DNA of 64,000 nt from Paragonimus westermani (Eukaryota > Platyhelminthes > Trematoda > Plagiorchiida > Troglotrematidae), in the NCBI GenBank assembly GCA_008508345.1, contig QNGE01002374.1, positions 52,985 to 116,984 on the forward strand, given 5' to 3'. Position numbers and translations under genes: made by a program. Positions 27,101 to 42,100 of the stretch are shown piece after piece. The stretch's first letter is position 1. Every line of letters starts with the position of its first letter. Below the pieces are notes generated by a model, which made no database searches, was not told the DNA's origin, and saw only the letters and a program-made list of their open reading frames with translations.

Positions 27101-30100
27101 GAATCATTTCTGAAGAATGCATGTCGCCTTATTCTGTCTGTTAAAGTTTCAAAAAAACACGGTTTCGGAAATTCATTATTGAAATGTATGACGACACTGT
27201 TGATGTTTGATAGGGTTTAACAGCTGAGTGAATACATTGTATAAAAATAAATAGTCTGTGTAAGACAATAGAAAAAGATGAATGAAAATTACCCCGTTGA
27301 ACACAACCCCTCCTGTACACACGTAGTTCGTGAGTGTTTTAATGGCTAGACCAGAGAGCTAATATGTCGTTGTAACAAAATGCGATATTTAATTTTGACT
27401 AGTTTTACATGGTTTAAAGTGAGAATTCACTATTTGCCAAATGAATTGCCTGAGTTTTCGAATCTGTCACTTTTTCCGTTTGACATTAACAGCTTTTGGG
27501 TAATGTTTACTGTATTTCCATGATTCCCATTTCAGACAGCCACCCGTTTATTTACATTAGGGGCTCTTCATAAGGTTGTACACATCACGCGAATTTGAAA
27601 GCGGTTAGTTTTCAGAAAGTTCATTGTTGTCGTTCTTTAAACGTTACGTACTGCAATGATATGAACACAACCAAGCAGTGCTCGAAAACCAGGTGTGATA
27701 CAAATACTTACACTGTTTAGTCGGGACTGGGATGACTAAATACAGTTTCGAGATATCTTCATTAGTCGCACAGAAAAAGGGTGGATAAGAAAGTCCTCGT
27801 AATGCAAATCAACCTTAGCTGTCCATTGTTCATACATTAGAAGCCTTATTTCATTGGAAACCAACCTAACATTGTTCAGATCCTTCTTTACGCGTGCCTG
27901 ATCTATTCAGCCACTCTGTTGTCCACACATGAACTGCAGTTAGTCATATGTACGTCACACAACAAAATGTATTTGATGTCAGTCAACAGCAGAAGTAACC
28001 AGATATAACAGGCAAACAAAGCAGGTTTTGAAAATAAGAGGTTAGATCTTGAGCTAACAGTTTTCTTCAAACCACAGAACACCTCATTCCATGAGTAGAT
28101 CGGACGTATAACACAGCTTAATCCTTGGTTTTTAACCGAATTCCTAGGTACACTTGTTACTAGCCACTGATACCATCTGTTGGAGCCAAAGAATATGATT
28201 GCTAACGATTAATATAAAAACATGGTACAGTTTAAATCAGCAAGGACAATCATACTTAAACATTTGACTGACCCAAAGCTAACTTCCACTCGGTACTCGG
28301 AATCACGTGAACCATAATGGTACGTACATCTTGGTTTTCAATGAAGTGGTCAAGATTAATCACCTGGGGCCAGCACAACTGTGGACTGATGAACGTCTGT
28401 AACTCTCTGCTTGTAACAGTGCCTTGAGATAGCCAAAAATCTCAAATATGCTGATCTGCTGGATATAAAACTTGGTGTTCGCTGGATTTTACAGACTGTC
28501 ACAGGCCGTTCGGAAGTACCGTGTACGGCTCCCAAAAACGTAATTCTCATTGTTCTTCAGTATGAACGCGAAATGTGGAAGAGTGTCACACAGGAAGTAG
28601 CCAAAAATAACTCGTAATTTTCCATTATGTTTCACTTAAAGGTAGTTTAACTGCACATTATTCTAAACAAGAAAAGATGCTATAAACTGTCCAAAAAAGA
28701 GTCGAGCAAGCCGATCGTCCAACGGTTGGCCGTGATCGCCGGCTTACTGTTCGAGACGACCGAAATACCTTAAGCATATTTCAGTAGCGTAGTGTAGATT
28801 TGAACAGCTACGCTGTTGGCAGCAATGATAGGAATCTTACAGCAGTTTTTTGTTTATCGTACCTTTGGAATGAAGTTAGATCTCACAATCAAGATGGATT
28901 GGTAGCCGCATCATGAGGAAGGCAAAATCTTTTCTAGATTGGATGCGAGCGACCGACCTCCAGACTATTACTTCGCCCAAAACCAGTTGACAATGGTGTT
29001 TATTTGTCATATCTGTCATACTACTCGTGAGTAATAATTTCAACATTCATCAGCGGCAATGGTGCACTCCAGCTTGAGGAAACCTGCGTGAGCAATCAAT
29101 CTGTTCGATAGTTCAGAAAATTCCATAAGACACGCATGGGTAAGTGGGGGCGGTAATTGTATCCGAATGTAAAATTTTCAGATAATCAGCATGATTTTAT
29201 AATTCAGATTTTGCGCCATTTGCCGTGTTTGGCCTTGCTGATTCTGTTGATGGCTCCAGCCCAGGCGATGCACGAATTTTGGTGTACTTGTCTCCTCCAT
29301 ATCTTCAGATCCCTCAAACTACTTGCCATCAACCATTATCACTACAGTGATAATAATTCCATAAAGCACATAAGAATTTCAAGTGACTTAGCTGATTTTG
29401 CGGGTAAATGGGCCCAAATGTGAAATTTCTGACCTCCCGACCTGGCTACGTACCTAAGATAGTGGAACACTTGCCCCATATGCTGTCTTTGTTGCTGATC
29501 TAAATATGCAGTTGGGTTTCACCTAAATGGTAGAATCTGGCTCACTGAGCAATACCTATATATGTTCAAACAGACGTTAGTCCAGATGTTTTCAGGATCG
29601 CCAGTTATGTTGCCTCCCCCTCAACTTCTGAGATGGATCAACCATTCGCACGTCATTATACAGGCTGGCGATATGAAACCACAATTTGGCTGGCGCATTC
29701 AGATACTGGGCTCAGCACGCCTTTTAATTTCTATCGGGTGTTATTATTACGTAATTATCTCTGAGTATATAGAGGAGACTGTGTGTTTCAACACAAACGA
29801 AGATAATGTGTCAAATGAAGACCGCCATATGTGGTACACCCATGAATGCAAATTGACCACGTTGCTGTCAGCTACCGGTGGTATCGCGCCATTAAAGTTC
29901 ACTAGTTATTTTAAAGCAACTGCTTTGGCTCAGATCATGCCACTGTTCTTATTGTATCGTTCTATGGTTTGCTTAGTGATTATCTACATGAATGTATGAA
30001 ATGTTCAACTCAAAAGCGTTTGAAAAGGATGACAGAAGGCTTCATTTAATATCGCTGACAGTCAAACCACCTAAGGTTAACCAACGATTCTCAAAGTTAC

Positions 30101-33100
30101 TGCCTAGAAGCCCCGGTGACTATGCGAGTCTGTTGGGTCGAAGCCTAATATGAAAAATCAGTGTAACTTTGTCAGAAGTAGATTCCGGTCCATTTGGTGG
30201 AGTTTATGAACAAAAGTCAACCGGCCCGCCCGAAACTAAATAGGTCGACGACCGCCTTAAATTAAACTACAAGCTCATGAAGAACTGAACAAACTGAAGA
30301 GCTGGAAAAGGCATTCTCGAGAAAGAATAATTTAGTGTTTTTTTCATTTCGTCGTCGCGCTGATCGCGAAAAGGTGGCTTGGAAATATACAGTTTGTTGT
30401 GACTGGTTCAGGTAGAGACGAAGTACGTTGGGGAGCAGTTCAAATGTTTTGAGTAATCTCTTTAACTCGACTGTCGAATGAACGTTTTTAGTCATAGCAC
30501 TCGGGGCGATCCTGCTTCAGAAACTGCAGCCCATGTTATCAGAACATTACAGTTCTGGACGCGGACCACTTTCATCCAAATCTGTCCCGCTGTTTTGGTA
30601 ATCGATTATTCCCCAAACTGACCAGAACCTTATGACCGATATGGCAGATGTGAAAAGCAACTCGTGCATGCTGTTGGTCTGCGGCACTCCTTATGTTCGA
30701 AAGCGATGTCATATTGTCACAGGAAATCATGTATAGTATGCTGTCGGAAGTGTTTCTGAAACATGCAGGGAGCTAGATAAGGGAAAAACTCGAAATGTCT
30801 GCTCTTATCCTTGGCGTATCACTCACTTCTTCATCATGCGACAGGCGCTGTAACATCGGTGCTGCTATTCTTGGTCAAAAATCGTGGAATATTTTTTATC
30901 CAAATGTTTGATACGCTCCTTGAAGCCGTCTTTTTCGCTGAGGAGTTCCAGCGAACACAGTCAATTTGCTGGAGTTACACGCTCAATCTACATACAAGGT
31001 ACACACTGGTGAATAGCTATCTTGAACGTTTAAAGAAACTCTTCGACCCACCTCATTTTCTTCAACTGCATTATGTCTAACATTCTTGAAGGAAAACTAG
31101 GATTTTCAGATAATCTTGGAATGAATACTCCACTAGGAGTAGGCTGACCAACACTGACCATGCGTCTTCAGGGAACGTGCAGCACAAGGTGAGCTGAGAA
31201 TACGTGGTATAGATTGCGCCTTCAAAATAAGGGGCCTTGTAAAAAATGTTGGGTTTCTCCAGAACCAACCTTGATTGTTCCGGGCAGGTCCCTGTGGACT
31301 TGCGATCGTGTCTCCCACCTGGGAAGTGTCATCCCATCAGCTTGCAACAGACGTACTGTCGGCACTTGGTACGTTTGTCAGTCTTCGTTCGTTAGCATGT
31401 CGTAAAGAAGATAGATGGCCTATCAAATGACGACTTGCAAACAATGCGTGCTCAGCTTTAGTTTTTGGATCGAATGTCTGATCTACCTGAATGGAAGTTA
31501 CACTCACACTGTCGGTATTCGATTATCGTTGCCTTTATCAGTTAGCTTGCATAACACGTGTGAACACTGCAACTGTCCGTCGACTAGAACTCAGAGAACG
31601 AGCGAATTCGCAGTCCGTAATCAGGGCAACAGAAATGTGCAGTTTGGGCGGACTGAGTTATGTACTGTGTCTGCCACAGGGGAGTCCGTCGATCTGTATG
31701 TTGTTCGGTGAGTCTGTTGGTGGCTTAGCAAAGCCGTGGGTTGTTCAGGCAATGATGTAGTCACAGGTCATGAAAGCCTTGGCCCCTATGTTGTGCAAGA
31801 TTAACTGCTGTCGAATGTTAGGTTGAAAATTCACAACCGGACATACTACTGGTTGGAGGCACTCTTGAAAATGATGTGTTGTCGTGGACAGTGGTAACCC
31901 TGCATCTGCAAGTAAGCCGGTTTCTCTTCTTTCTGAATCGTCAATGGTTTGTTTGATTTTCAACTCTCCACTCATTTGTTTTTCTCTGTTAAACTACTTC
32001 TTCATGGAACTCTAGCAGACCCAACGAAGCACCAGCCACAATACTTAAGGGTAAGATTGGGAGCAGAACATGACAATGATTTCAGCTGTTAGCGTGTTCA
32101 CATGTGATCTATCGTGAATAAAGAAAATAACACAGCAAGTTGCTCCCATGATGTGCAAAGAAGCAGATATTTTCATTGTCTAACCTTCCTATTTTGGAGG
32201 TTTTATTCAGTGTGCAATTGAAAAACCGTGTTAACTCTATCTTCTGTTTGCAAGCGCTAAATAAGGAAACGCTTCAGTCAACCATATTCACAAAAATGGA
32301 AGAATCGTTGAGTACATTTAAAAGCTTCGAACTGACGAAATACATTTGGCAAGGTGCTATGATGGATGTTTAACTCGTTCGATATAAAGCACTTAATAAC
32401 GCTGCTTTTCACTGAAGTTCGGGGATCCAGGAAAGTGACATAGGAAAAAGATGATTCTGATCTCGTATGCTTCACAATATGAATTGTTGTCCAACTTAAG
32501 CTTTGTAAATTGGCGATTGAAAATCTAACTAGGTCATACACGACATCGGAATTGCGAAATGATGAACTGGGTTTCGTTTTGGACAACTGAAAATTAAAAT
32601 CGATTCGTCATTTGACGTGAATGTTATCCATGTATTTCGCTCGTAATACAAAGAATTCGTCATATTGTGATATGTTTCACCTCATCACGTCACTGATTTT
32701 ATTTGACTATTCCAAAACGACAATTAAAGAAATACCTCTTCATTAATAAGAAATTCAAGTAAACAAACGCACCTGAATGCCAAAAGAGTAAAATTAAATT
32801 GCGCTGTGCTCACTCCATAATCCATTTAGTACAACCTCTTGGGGGAATTCACTCAGAAAACACACAACGTCAACAAGAAATCAATAATTCCGAGTTACCT
32901 TATCAAACACACAACCAGAAGAGTAGCGGAAGCTTTCAAAGTAATGAAGAAACGCAAGAGACTAGAAAGAAGGCGATTAGGTTGCAAAGGTTTTGCCCAG
33001 CTGAGGCAGTAACTTCGATCTTAAAGTCATTGCTAATTGGTCTTGTTCTGTTACCATCCGATGCGAATTCAACACCAAAAACTTTAGCGGCCAGCTTTTA

Positions 33101-36100
33101 CATATCCTCTGAGGGTTTGAAATGCACATTCGTTTTCCAATATGTGCACAAAACAGACAAGAGAAGTGCTTCTGTGTGAACTTTCAAGCACATTAGTTTT
33201 GTGAGTCTGAAAAAATATTGCTTGCGGCAGCTGTGCGTCAAAATGAATTGTGTAATACTGAAGACTTCGAACAAAGTACAATGATAGTAGTAGTTACAGG
33301 TTACAATTTGAATTAATGGATTCGTATTGCTCTGGTTTTCAAGCGATTAAGTAAAAACATTAACCAGAAATTTTGATGAAAAATTGCAAAACGAATAATG
33401 ATAAGGGTTATTTATAAACATGTCGAAGATGCTGTTGATCACGGTTTATATGCTTAGTTATGTTAGTCGGGTTTTGGTTAACACGTATTCAGTTGGTGCA
33501 TAGTTACACAGCAGTATAAAAGTATGGCATAGTAGAAATGGATGCACAAGACTGTAAGCACCGTACTGTGCACACGAACAACATTATTAGATCGAGGAAA
33601 TCGGTTTGGTCTCGAAACACATGGGCTACTGTACATCAATTCATGAGCTCACTGTACTATGTGGACCAAAAAATATTTGGGCTCTTGGTTCTGGAATGAG
33701 TGCTAGATAGTTCGGCGAAGTTACTTGCGAACTCTATAGTAGCAAGTGTGTACACGTTTCCCGGCGGTACGTTATTTGTAGTGCGTGGTGGAAAGATGGT
33801 GATAAACTACACCAAATTACGTCGTTGATATCTTTCGAACTTTCATGAACAACCACTCGAGCACCTTGGTGATTACGAACTGTTTGCGGTCATTTCGGTT
33901 TAGATGTAATCTCAAGGAAGAATTTCTATCACTCGAATTAGAGTCACGAGAATCGTGTTTTTGGGTTACAAATCAAAACATTTCGTAGTAGAACGGATCA
34001 TGAGGGTTTATATCTCGACAGTGTTCACTGCTAAACGATGTCTTTTGAATGACAAAGAGAAGTTAGGGACTTACGAAAATCCAGCCTTTTTTGTGGATCT
34101 CTCTCTAGGATACTTCGAATGAGGTTGACCAGCACACGGTCCGTGTTAACTGGAACTCTTGTACTATGTTGTGAAGCAATAAAGTAGATGTTTGTCATTT
34201 ACTCACTGCTACTCATACGAACATCTGTGCAACAGAATTTGTGACTGATCATCAGAAGTGGTGAAAATTTGTTTGGCTTATTTACTGTTCACCTCAAATA
34301 TTTATCCTCTTTCGCACTCTCTGGGCATTTACTTGGACCACTCTTGTACTGTGAGACAATGTTATAAGTTCACAAATTCATTGAATACAAAGGAAGTTAA
34401 AAAAAAGTATGCACTTCTGTCTCCGCGTTGGCAGAAGTGAACCTATCGGTGTAGGCAAGTGTCATCGGGGAAGAAGTTCTGTTTTAACGGCCCAGTTTCA
34501 AATGGATGACTTTGAATAGGTAGTATAAACGTGTTCTGTTAACAATGAAAAACCAACACAAACTTAATTAGATTTACCCCAGTTGGTTTATCCTGTAGAG
34601 CTCTCTTAGCCTCCGGTTACCAAACATACATTCCAAGATCATAACCCCCATGCTCCACACGTCCGATTTAACTGAGTAACTACGTGTTGGTACTTCCGGC
34701 GCCTAAAACAGGTAAAAAGATACGACTTTCAACTCATGGCATAAATAACCATTTCACAGTTTGTCCTAAAAGAATCTCATACTCCATTGTAGAAGTTGAG
34801 AGCTCGCATCGGCAATCTTGAATACAATTAAAAAAATAATCCAATGAAAGAACTCTTTATTGAGAGATGCCTATTAATCACTTTTGTCTAGAAGTATCAG
34901 AAGTTTCACAGGACATGTGTAGACGATTAATCTGCTTGGAGTTTATAAGTAGCACTACAATTCTTAGGGGTTAAGTAGCATAGAAATGGTAGTAGAAATT
35001 ATGGTAGACTGTGCTATTGCTGTTCACTGCTTACGTGAGGTGCACATGTAATCTTGTGAAACTATAGTGCCATTTGATTTATTAAAAATGACTGAGTTTC
35101 TGCACACTTCCTGTGAGTTTCAGTAGCATCTGCACCGAAATACGGACTTCATCATGTATGGTACATATGGCAAAACAACACGGAAAAATAGTCCAGTTAA
35201 AGTTCAACAAGATATCTTAAACAGCTTGATTAATCGATCACTTAAACTGTGTCTGTTGAAATTCATTATCCTCCACATTCGACCACAACTTTCTGATACA
35301 CATGAATTGTTAAACGGCTCAGATTTCCACGGACATTATGGCCTGTTAGCAATACATAAGGCTGGTGTGAGGCCAAGTCTGACTTTAGACATGGCGACTT
35401 GGGCATGTCATATACTAGTGCAGTGGTTAGTTGAACTGTTGGAAGTATCCCATCACGGATTGACTGTAAGCTATTGTAAGCATGCGTTCGGATCCACAGT
35501 ACCTGCAAACGGTCAGACTGTTGTAGGCAGAAAAGTGGCGTCGCTGGGCATTTGCTTATTGCTGACAAATATATCATTCACAAAACTGCTGGTTTTGTAA
35601 CCAATTACATTCGTTCATGTGATACGAATCTTGGAACAGCAAGTGGACATCAGCAGCTGCTCTCGTTTACGGGTAAAGAAAACAACTTTCGGCCGATGAT
35701 AAAACTTGTCAGAAAGGTGTCGCAATGTCCTAAACAATAGGTCTGTTACTGACTGGGATAAATAAATGGACGAATTCGGAAAGAATGGCATCCAGATGAC
35801 TTTTTTCGCTTCGTAAATGTCAACATTAATGAAGCCTACACGAGACATAGGTTGCTTGAAGAAACAGGAAAACGAGACGCTTGCTTGGTGTTGTGCTTTT
35901 TAATTAATAGTAATCAGTATTCTCAACTTAACAAGTTTCTTTTAATGAAGCCGAAGCGGAACTTGGTGTGGTATACAGTAAACCAACCCTATGAAATTCC
36001 AGCTGACCACATGCGAAAAATGGGGCTCAAGTTTTACATAAAACCCTCCGTGAATTATTTCGTGTATATACTGAGAGTGTGTGCATTTGTACACGTAAAA

Positions 36101-39100
36101 TGTAACAGCTAGAAACGCGGGCCGATGAATCTTCCATCTGACACAAGACGTTCTACATAAACAACTCAAGGCGCTATGAAATCTGAGCTGCAGCGCTGGT
36201 CAGAAGACTCGACATGATCCTGAGGACGACCTTGCATGTTCCAGAAATAAGATTATCATTCGCCTCTTGACCCGTTGTGTGCCTGCAAGTCAAGAACCAA
36301 ATGTCAGTAATGACACTTTATTTTATGTTCAACTAACTTCTTGTTTTTTGAGCAAATTATCCCTGCCGCACAAATCGGTGTTTGTAGGAAGACGAAAGCG
36401 AACACCATGTTGCTTGACTGATGACCGGATATGAACGAATGTCCTTTAGCACAATCTGACCAACTTAGTTAACTGGAGTCACAAAATTGATTTACATATC
36501 TTATCTGAGCGGATCAACCGCGCCTCGAACGCTTGCATCAAAAGTGTGAGATGTTCCGGAGACCATAGGAATTCGACTGCAAGTTTCCATTCTCTGTTTG
36601 CCTATATGGCTTGATTAAGCGCTCAATTTGTATGGCTTGCCATACAAATTGACATGCGACACAGCAACACATTAACCACGTCTGTACTTTTTAAACTAAT
36701 ACTAGTGTAGTGAGGACGGACGGTCGCACTATACTACTGACGCCAGCTACAGCGTTGGTCGGAATGGCCGCCGGACAAATGCGGAAGAGATACTGAAAAG
36801 AAAATCGGAGGGTAGCATCACATGGAATGGTTTTTACTACATAAAGGAACTGAGACTTAATGTCCATAGCGAGCGGAAAATCCTTAGATTACTGTTGTAT
36901 GCAAATGAGAGTTTGCGCTCGTAGTCCGGTTGAGACGTACAACCCGTGAACTGGTTTCCCAGAATAAATAACTTTTGTGTCATCTGCGTTCTCGGTTCAC
37001 AAAACTAGATGCATACTCTAGTATGGTCGATGTAATCCTCACCATACGACTATTTCTATACGTATTGTTATTTGTTCTGGAGATGATACACAGGAACTAA
37101 GTTAGCTTGTTAGGTTTTGCTTGCTGAGAAACTCTGGAAATATATGAATGATAAAAACAATGAGTTTTTCATCTTGTATACATGAAATACTTCAGTGAAT
37201 TCTCCCATCGCAACTACGTTGGAAGTGTTCTGTTGGAAAACGAAGTGAGATAGTGGATGATGGAAATGTGTTCAGTTGGAGTGCGCTGGAAATGTGTGCT
37301 GTGGTTTGTGACAAATCCACTCTTATCAGGCAGCGAACACCGTCATATTAAAATTAGTACATCTGAAGAAAAATCACATGTTCAGTCTTGTTGGCTTATG
37401 CCGCAGTTATCAATGCATATCATAGGCTATTCGTAGATAATTAATGGGCTAGTTGGTAAAAGGTATGCTGAGAAAGTTGCTTTGGATAAACAAAGAAGTG
37501 TTTCGACAAAAAATCCATTGAATTTAGTAGACTGGAAAGTCTGAAGCTGAAAGGGCTAGTCAGACCTTATGTGTTCACAGCAGACGTAGCGGTCAACTTG
37601 TCGATCGTGTTTCTTGTCAGTTGAAAATTTAGTGGGAACGTTAACTGTAGTGTAGATTACGCGCCTTGCCTCCGTCAGACCGGGCGCAGTCTGAGCCTTT
37701 GTAGCTCATCCACAACATGCACCCATTTTCTGTGTTGTGGTGGTTTAACAATTTATGAAATCCTGTTTACTACTTTCCGAGTAAAAGAGACAATCTTGTG
37801 GTTTCAGACATGCATCTCTAATCAACCGGATCACGTCTACGCCAGTATATTTCTAATCTCAACATTATACCAGTTACTGTTGTGCTATATAAACTCTAAG
37901 GAGTAACTGTTCAGACCAAATATCAGTGTTGGTTTTTCAAAAGCACAGTCACCAACTACTTGTGAGTAAACAAAAACTGCAGTGAATTCACTTTTTTGTT
38001 ATCACTGGCACGTTCGTTCGCTTTAAGAGAGTGTGCACCACATATAGGCTCACTTTGATGGAAAATTCAAACTTATCGACCTGCTCTGAAAATTCACAAG
38101 TTGTATTTCTTCTTAATGGCAGCAATTGTGAAACACACCCGGATGAAAACAGAATGCGTCACATGATCATTGCAAAAACGACAAAAATTGATACCGATTT
38201 TTTTCTACACAAATTCTGACTACCCACACATAATGGTGGTCACTGGCAATTCAAGGAGATTTCAACTGATGTGTGTGTGTGTAAGTACGCGTTAACAAAT
38301 ACTTTTGACTGGCAGAATTCTTTTTCCAACATATAATTGATTATAAGCCTTTATACTGATATACCATATTCTTACTTAGACAGGCATTCACTGTTGTCAT
38401 GAGATACCATCCATCCATTCGGATAACTTAGGAGCAATTGAAATGTAAAGTATCACAAAACATTTTCCATATCACTGAAAACTGATGAAGGAGGAGCTAC
38501 AGTCCATCATTTTGCCGGTGGTAACTTAGATCGGAATCGCGTAAATACTTTTATAAACCTCCATAGAATCACGGTAACTTATTGTTTATTTATAGGCCAG
38601 CCACATTTAATTGAGCATTTTAAGACTACGGCAGTATGAGATGTAAAACGCAGGATTTTCACCACACCTACCATGTAAAGGTATGTCCCGCAGACTGTCC
38701 GAAATTCCTCATCGTCCGAGAACACTCTGGCCATTCCAAAATCAGCTGAATCAGTAACGTCGAAAAAGGATTAGTTTAAAGTATAAGGTTCGTCTATGAT
38801 AAAACTGTATTGAATTGATAACGCCATTCTCTCATCCACAATCTGATCTATGAATATATCTTAAAAAGGACTTTAACGCGATTTGTGTTCTATCTTTTTC
38901 TTACTATAGAGATCAGTTCTTGTTCCTTCCTGTCCCTCCTGGACAAGCATAATAGCTACCGATGACCTTCAACAAAAGTATATCTATTATTTATAGTACC
39001 TTCTCGAGTTGAATCAATCAGTAAGTGTATACGAGCGCGTTAGTGGTGAATTGTTCTAAAAAGCGTTCGACTGTTATAGAACAAATCCTCAAACAATTAT

Positions 39101-42100
39101 TTCAGTTATGAAAACAGAAAAAAATATTACATCCTGTTTGTTCTACTTCATCATTTACGGGTAGATATAAGAGCGGTAGTGAGCCAATCTATTCGTAATA
39201 TTCACTGATGATCCACAGATATCTGGCTCATACACTCCCGATACTATTGGACAGGAGAAATTATCAGATAACAGCGATCAACTTACTCGGACCTAACGTG
39301 GAAAAGCAACACTAGTTACCTTCCGAATTCAGTGCACTCTTACCAACGTGAGCATCCTTTCCTCTCTTTATTCCCGAGCAAATTACCCTCAATAACATCT
39401 TCGACAAGATCAAACTTTACCGAACCCGCCGTATGTGTCACAACACTTCTTATATCTGAAGCGATAAGGTACAGCTGAACAACCAGTATGATTCCGCCGT
39501 ATACGGAGCAATTTTTGCCGTGAGATGAGGTGGACTTCCGCGAAAATATTATCAGTCAGTCGGATTGCCATCAGCTTGAGGTGTGTAGAAGGTGGAGATG
39601 CACGCGATGTAAGATGGCCGTGAAATGAGCTTTTGTAGCTCAAACCGTCGACTTTGTGATCCGCCAAGTCCAATTCACTTGTTCCATTGTGGCCGATCGT
39701 ACGTTGTAACAACCACCACATGTGCACATTGGAGTGTACTTGTGAGCCCGATTCAGTTGCCTAACTCTCTGCGACGAAAAGTGAATCACCTATCTGTTCC
39801 CAACTTTTTTTGTCGATGTCGATGGACTTCTGAGGAAGAGACATCTGGTGATTTCCTGAACAAGACTTTTGCGGCAAAGTTGGTGTAATTACCCCTCAAA
39901 GAGAAGCAAGCGGCAAACGGTTTCACTTATTCTAAATGTGCTAACAACGCAGAGCTGCTGACAGATTGTTTCCGTTTCGACTTTCCGCTTATTGAACTCT
40001 AAATTTTATCCTGACGATTTTGAAAATTCATAGTCTTTTATGCTAAAGCTGTTAGGTTATGCAAAGCTTATAAGTAGTCTTAATGAGGATATAAGCCACC
40101 TCTTCCATTGTTAAATGTAAACCGTAAGATATACTCAAAATCTGGTGGTTGTGAATCAGACTTGGTATGGCAGTTAAAAGCAGAGTTTCGTAAAATGTCC
40201 ATTGTTTTGTTGGATGTTGATAGTTCTAGTACCTGATGATTCATCACCCAATGAGTTTCTTCGAACCAATAACAGTTATTTATGAAAGCGTCTTAGACAA
40301 GAGTGGTTGCATGCAGAATTTAGCATGTAATTCTGTGTGATCACAGAGACTCCTAAATTTAACTCTGCCAACGCCGCAAATGGCTGACATCAGTTGTGCA
40401 TATTCAGATTGGTACGTGATCCACAGTTTGTATTACAAAATATTCTGCCGTGTATAACTTACTTATCAACGCACTGTTTAGTTTGCTCGGTCAAAATTCG
40501 TGTACATCAACAGCTACGCAATCAACTGTTCTAATGCCCGCGGTGTATATGCTTAGCTAACAGTCGGTATCAAGAGTAGACATTAGTTTGACCGCATTTA
40601 ATACATTCGAGTTCACTGCACTCTCAGGTTACCCAATAGCATGAAGCGAAGCAGCTAGTGGTCATTTTCTTGCAATGTCATAGCCAGAAATTACCGTAAA
40701 ACCATCAGGGTGAGTTATGAAATTGGTGTAGGATGTGGTGTACAACTAATAGTCTTTTCGCCTGAAATGTGAAGTATTGAAATCGCAAATGGCTACCAGT
40801 GTTATGATGTCTCAGAAGTGGTGTGTGAGTGGAATGTATATGGAAAGCAGTATGATCATGTTATGTAAGTGGATTTGTTCCACTGCAGTCCTGTGTGTAC
40901 ATGTGTCATGGGTCGATGATCTAACCCTTGAAATCAGCTGTCCATTTGATAAGATACAAACATGGTGAAATTCATAAAGCAAGCTTGTGTTGTCATGTTT
41001 GTCTACATCACATAGGTAAGACACAGGTAAGATATTTTCTTTCTTTCAGCATTCTGCATACTGAGACGCTATTTCTGAACTTGCACTTCAAATTCCTATC
41101 GACTGAAACTTTGTTGATATCTGGACAGTCTTCCGATGCTTGCGTGGCAATTTTTGGACAGGTTTATCCGCGGACTGCGAGTTGTGAGTTTGTGTAGTGA
41201 AGGTCAGCACCGCTTTCGGACGTCTTGAAAGGCACATTTGGAAATGGCCGCTAAGCTCTGTGTCTACCGCTCAGTGGTGCTGTCTAATCTTCTGTACGAC
41301 AGTAAAAATTAGGGAGTGCGTCAGCGGAACCTGCGCTATCTGAGTCTTTTCCACTTGCACTGTCTATGACCCATGTTAGGTATTGGGTGGGCGGACATGG
41401 TTCCTAACACTGAGGTACTGTGGCTAACAGACAGGGAAGGAATGAAGGCCATGCCGACACTGAATCCTCTTCGTTTGCTAGATCACGTCCATCGGACGGA
41501 TGGTAGTCGTAGTCCAAATCAGCTGTTTTACGGGTACATGAAATGAGGTCAGCGAAATCCTGGTGGTCAAAAACTGAGACGCCAGGATGTTGTCCAGGTA
41601 AGTCTCATGCATTGTAACATCGATTTTTAATGCTGACAAGCGTTTGCGTTGATCTGAATGGTCTGGGAGAATACGAATCAGACGGGCGTCCGAAAGTCCA
41701 GTGAGCAACAACTGCGCGGCCGCGAACAGAAATGTGCAATACACAAGGGAACCACCGATGTCATAGGTAGCGGTGACATGACTATATGACGTTTCGGTGT
41801 GTGCTACCGCGAAAGTGTTCACCCTTTGGGATTAGTAGTGTATTAAGGAACGCAGCTTTATTTGTGGGTTGTACGATGCGTGATTTCTGTTGCTGCCCTG
41901 TAGGTGTCAGAAAACCATATCTGGTTGACATTTTTTCGAGCCTCACCTTACTCACGGCATCTGGTGCAGCAAAAACGTCGGCCCCAAGAATCGTTTACCT
42001 ATTTTTGTGGCACAATAAAACGGTGCTTCAGGACAAGGTTGTCAACAAGCAGGCCGTATTTTTCTGCATTATCAGCTAGCAGGTTACGAACCCCAGCTGT

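Noticed and set aside
35266..35577. 103-codon minus-strand open frame
   Set aside because: It is antisense to the UME-like exon, which ends on a strong GTAAGC donor; the minus frame has no domain I know.
35852..36112. Plus-strand frame with FLINSNQYSQLNKFLL as an ATR exon
   Set aside because: The pattern and position are suggestive, but no acceptor agrees with the phase left by 35465, so it was not listed as an exon.
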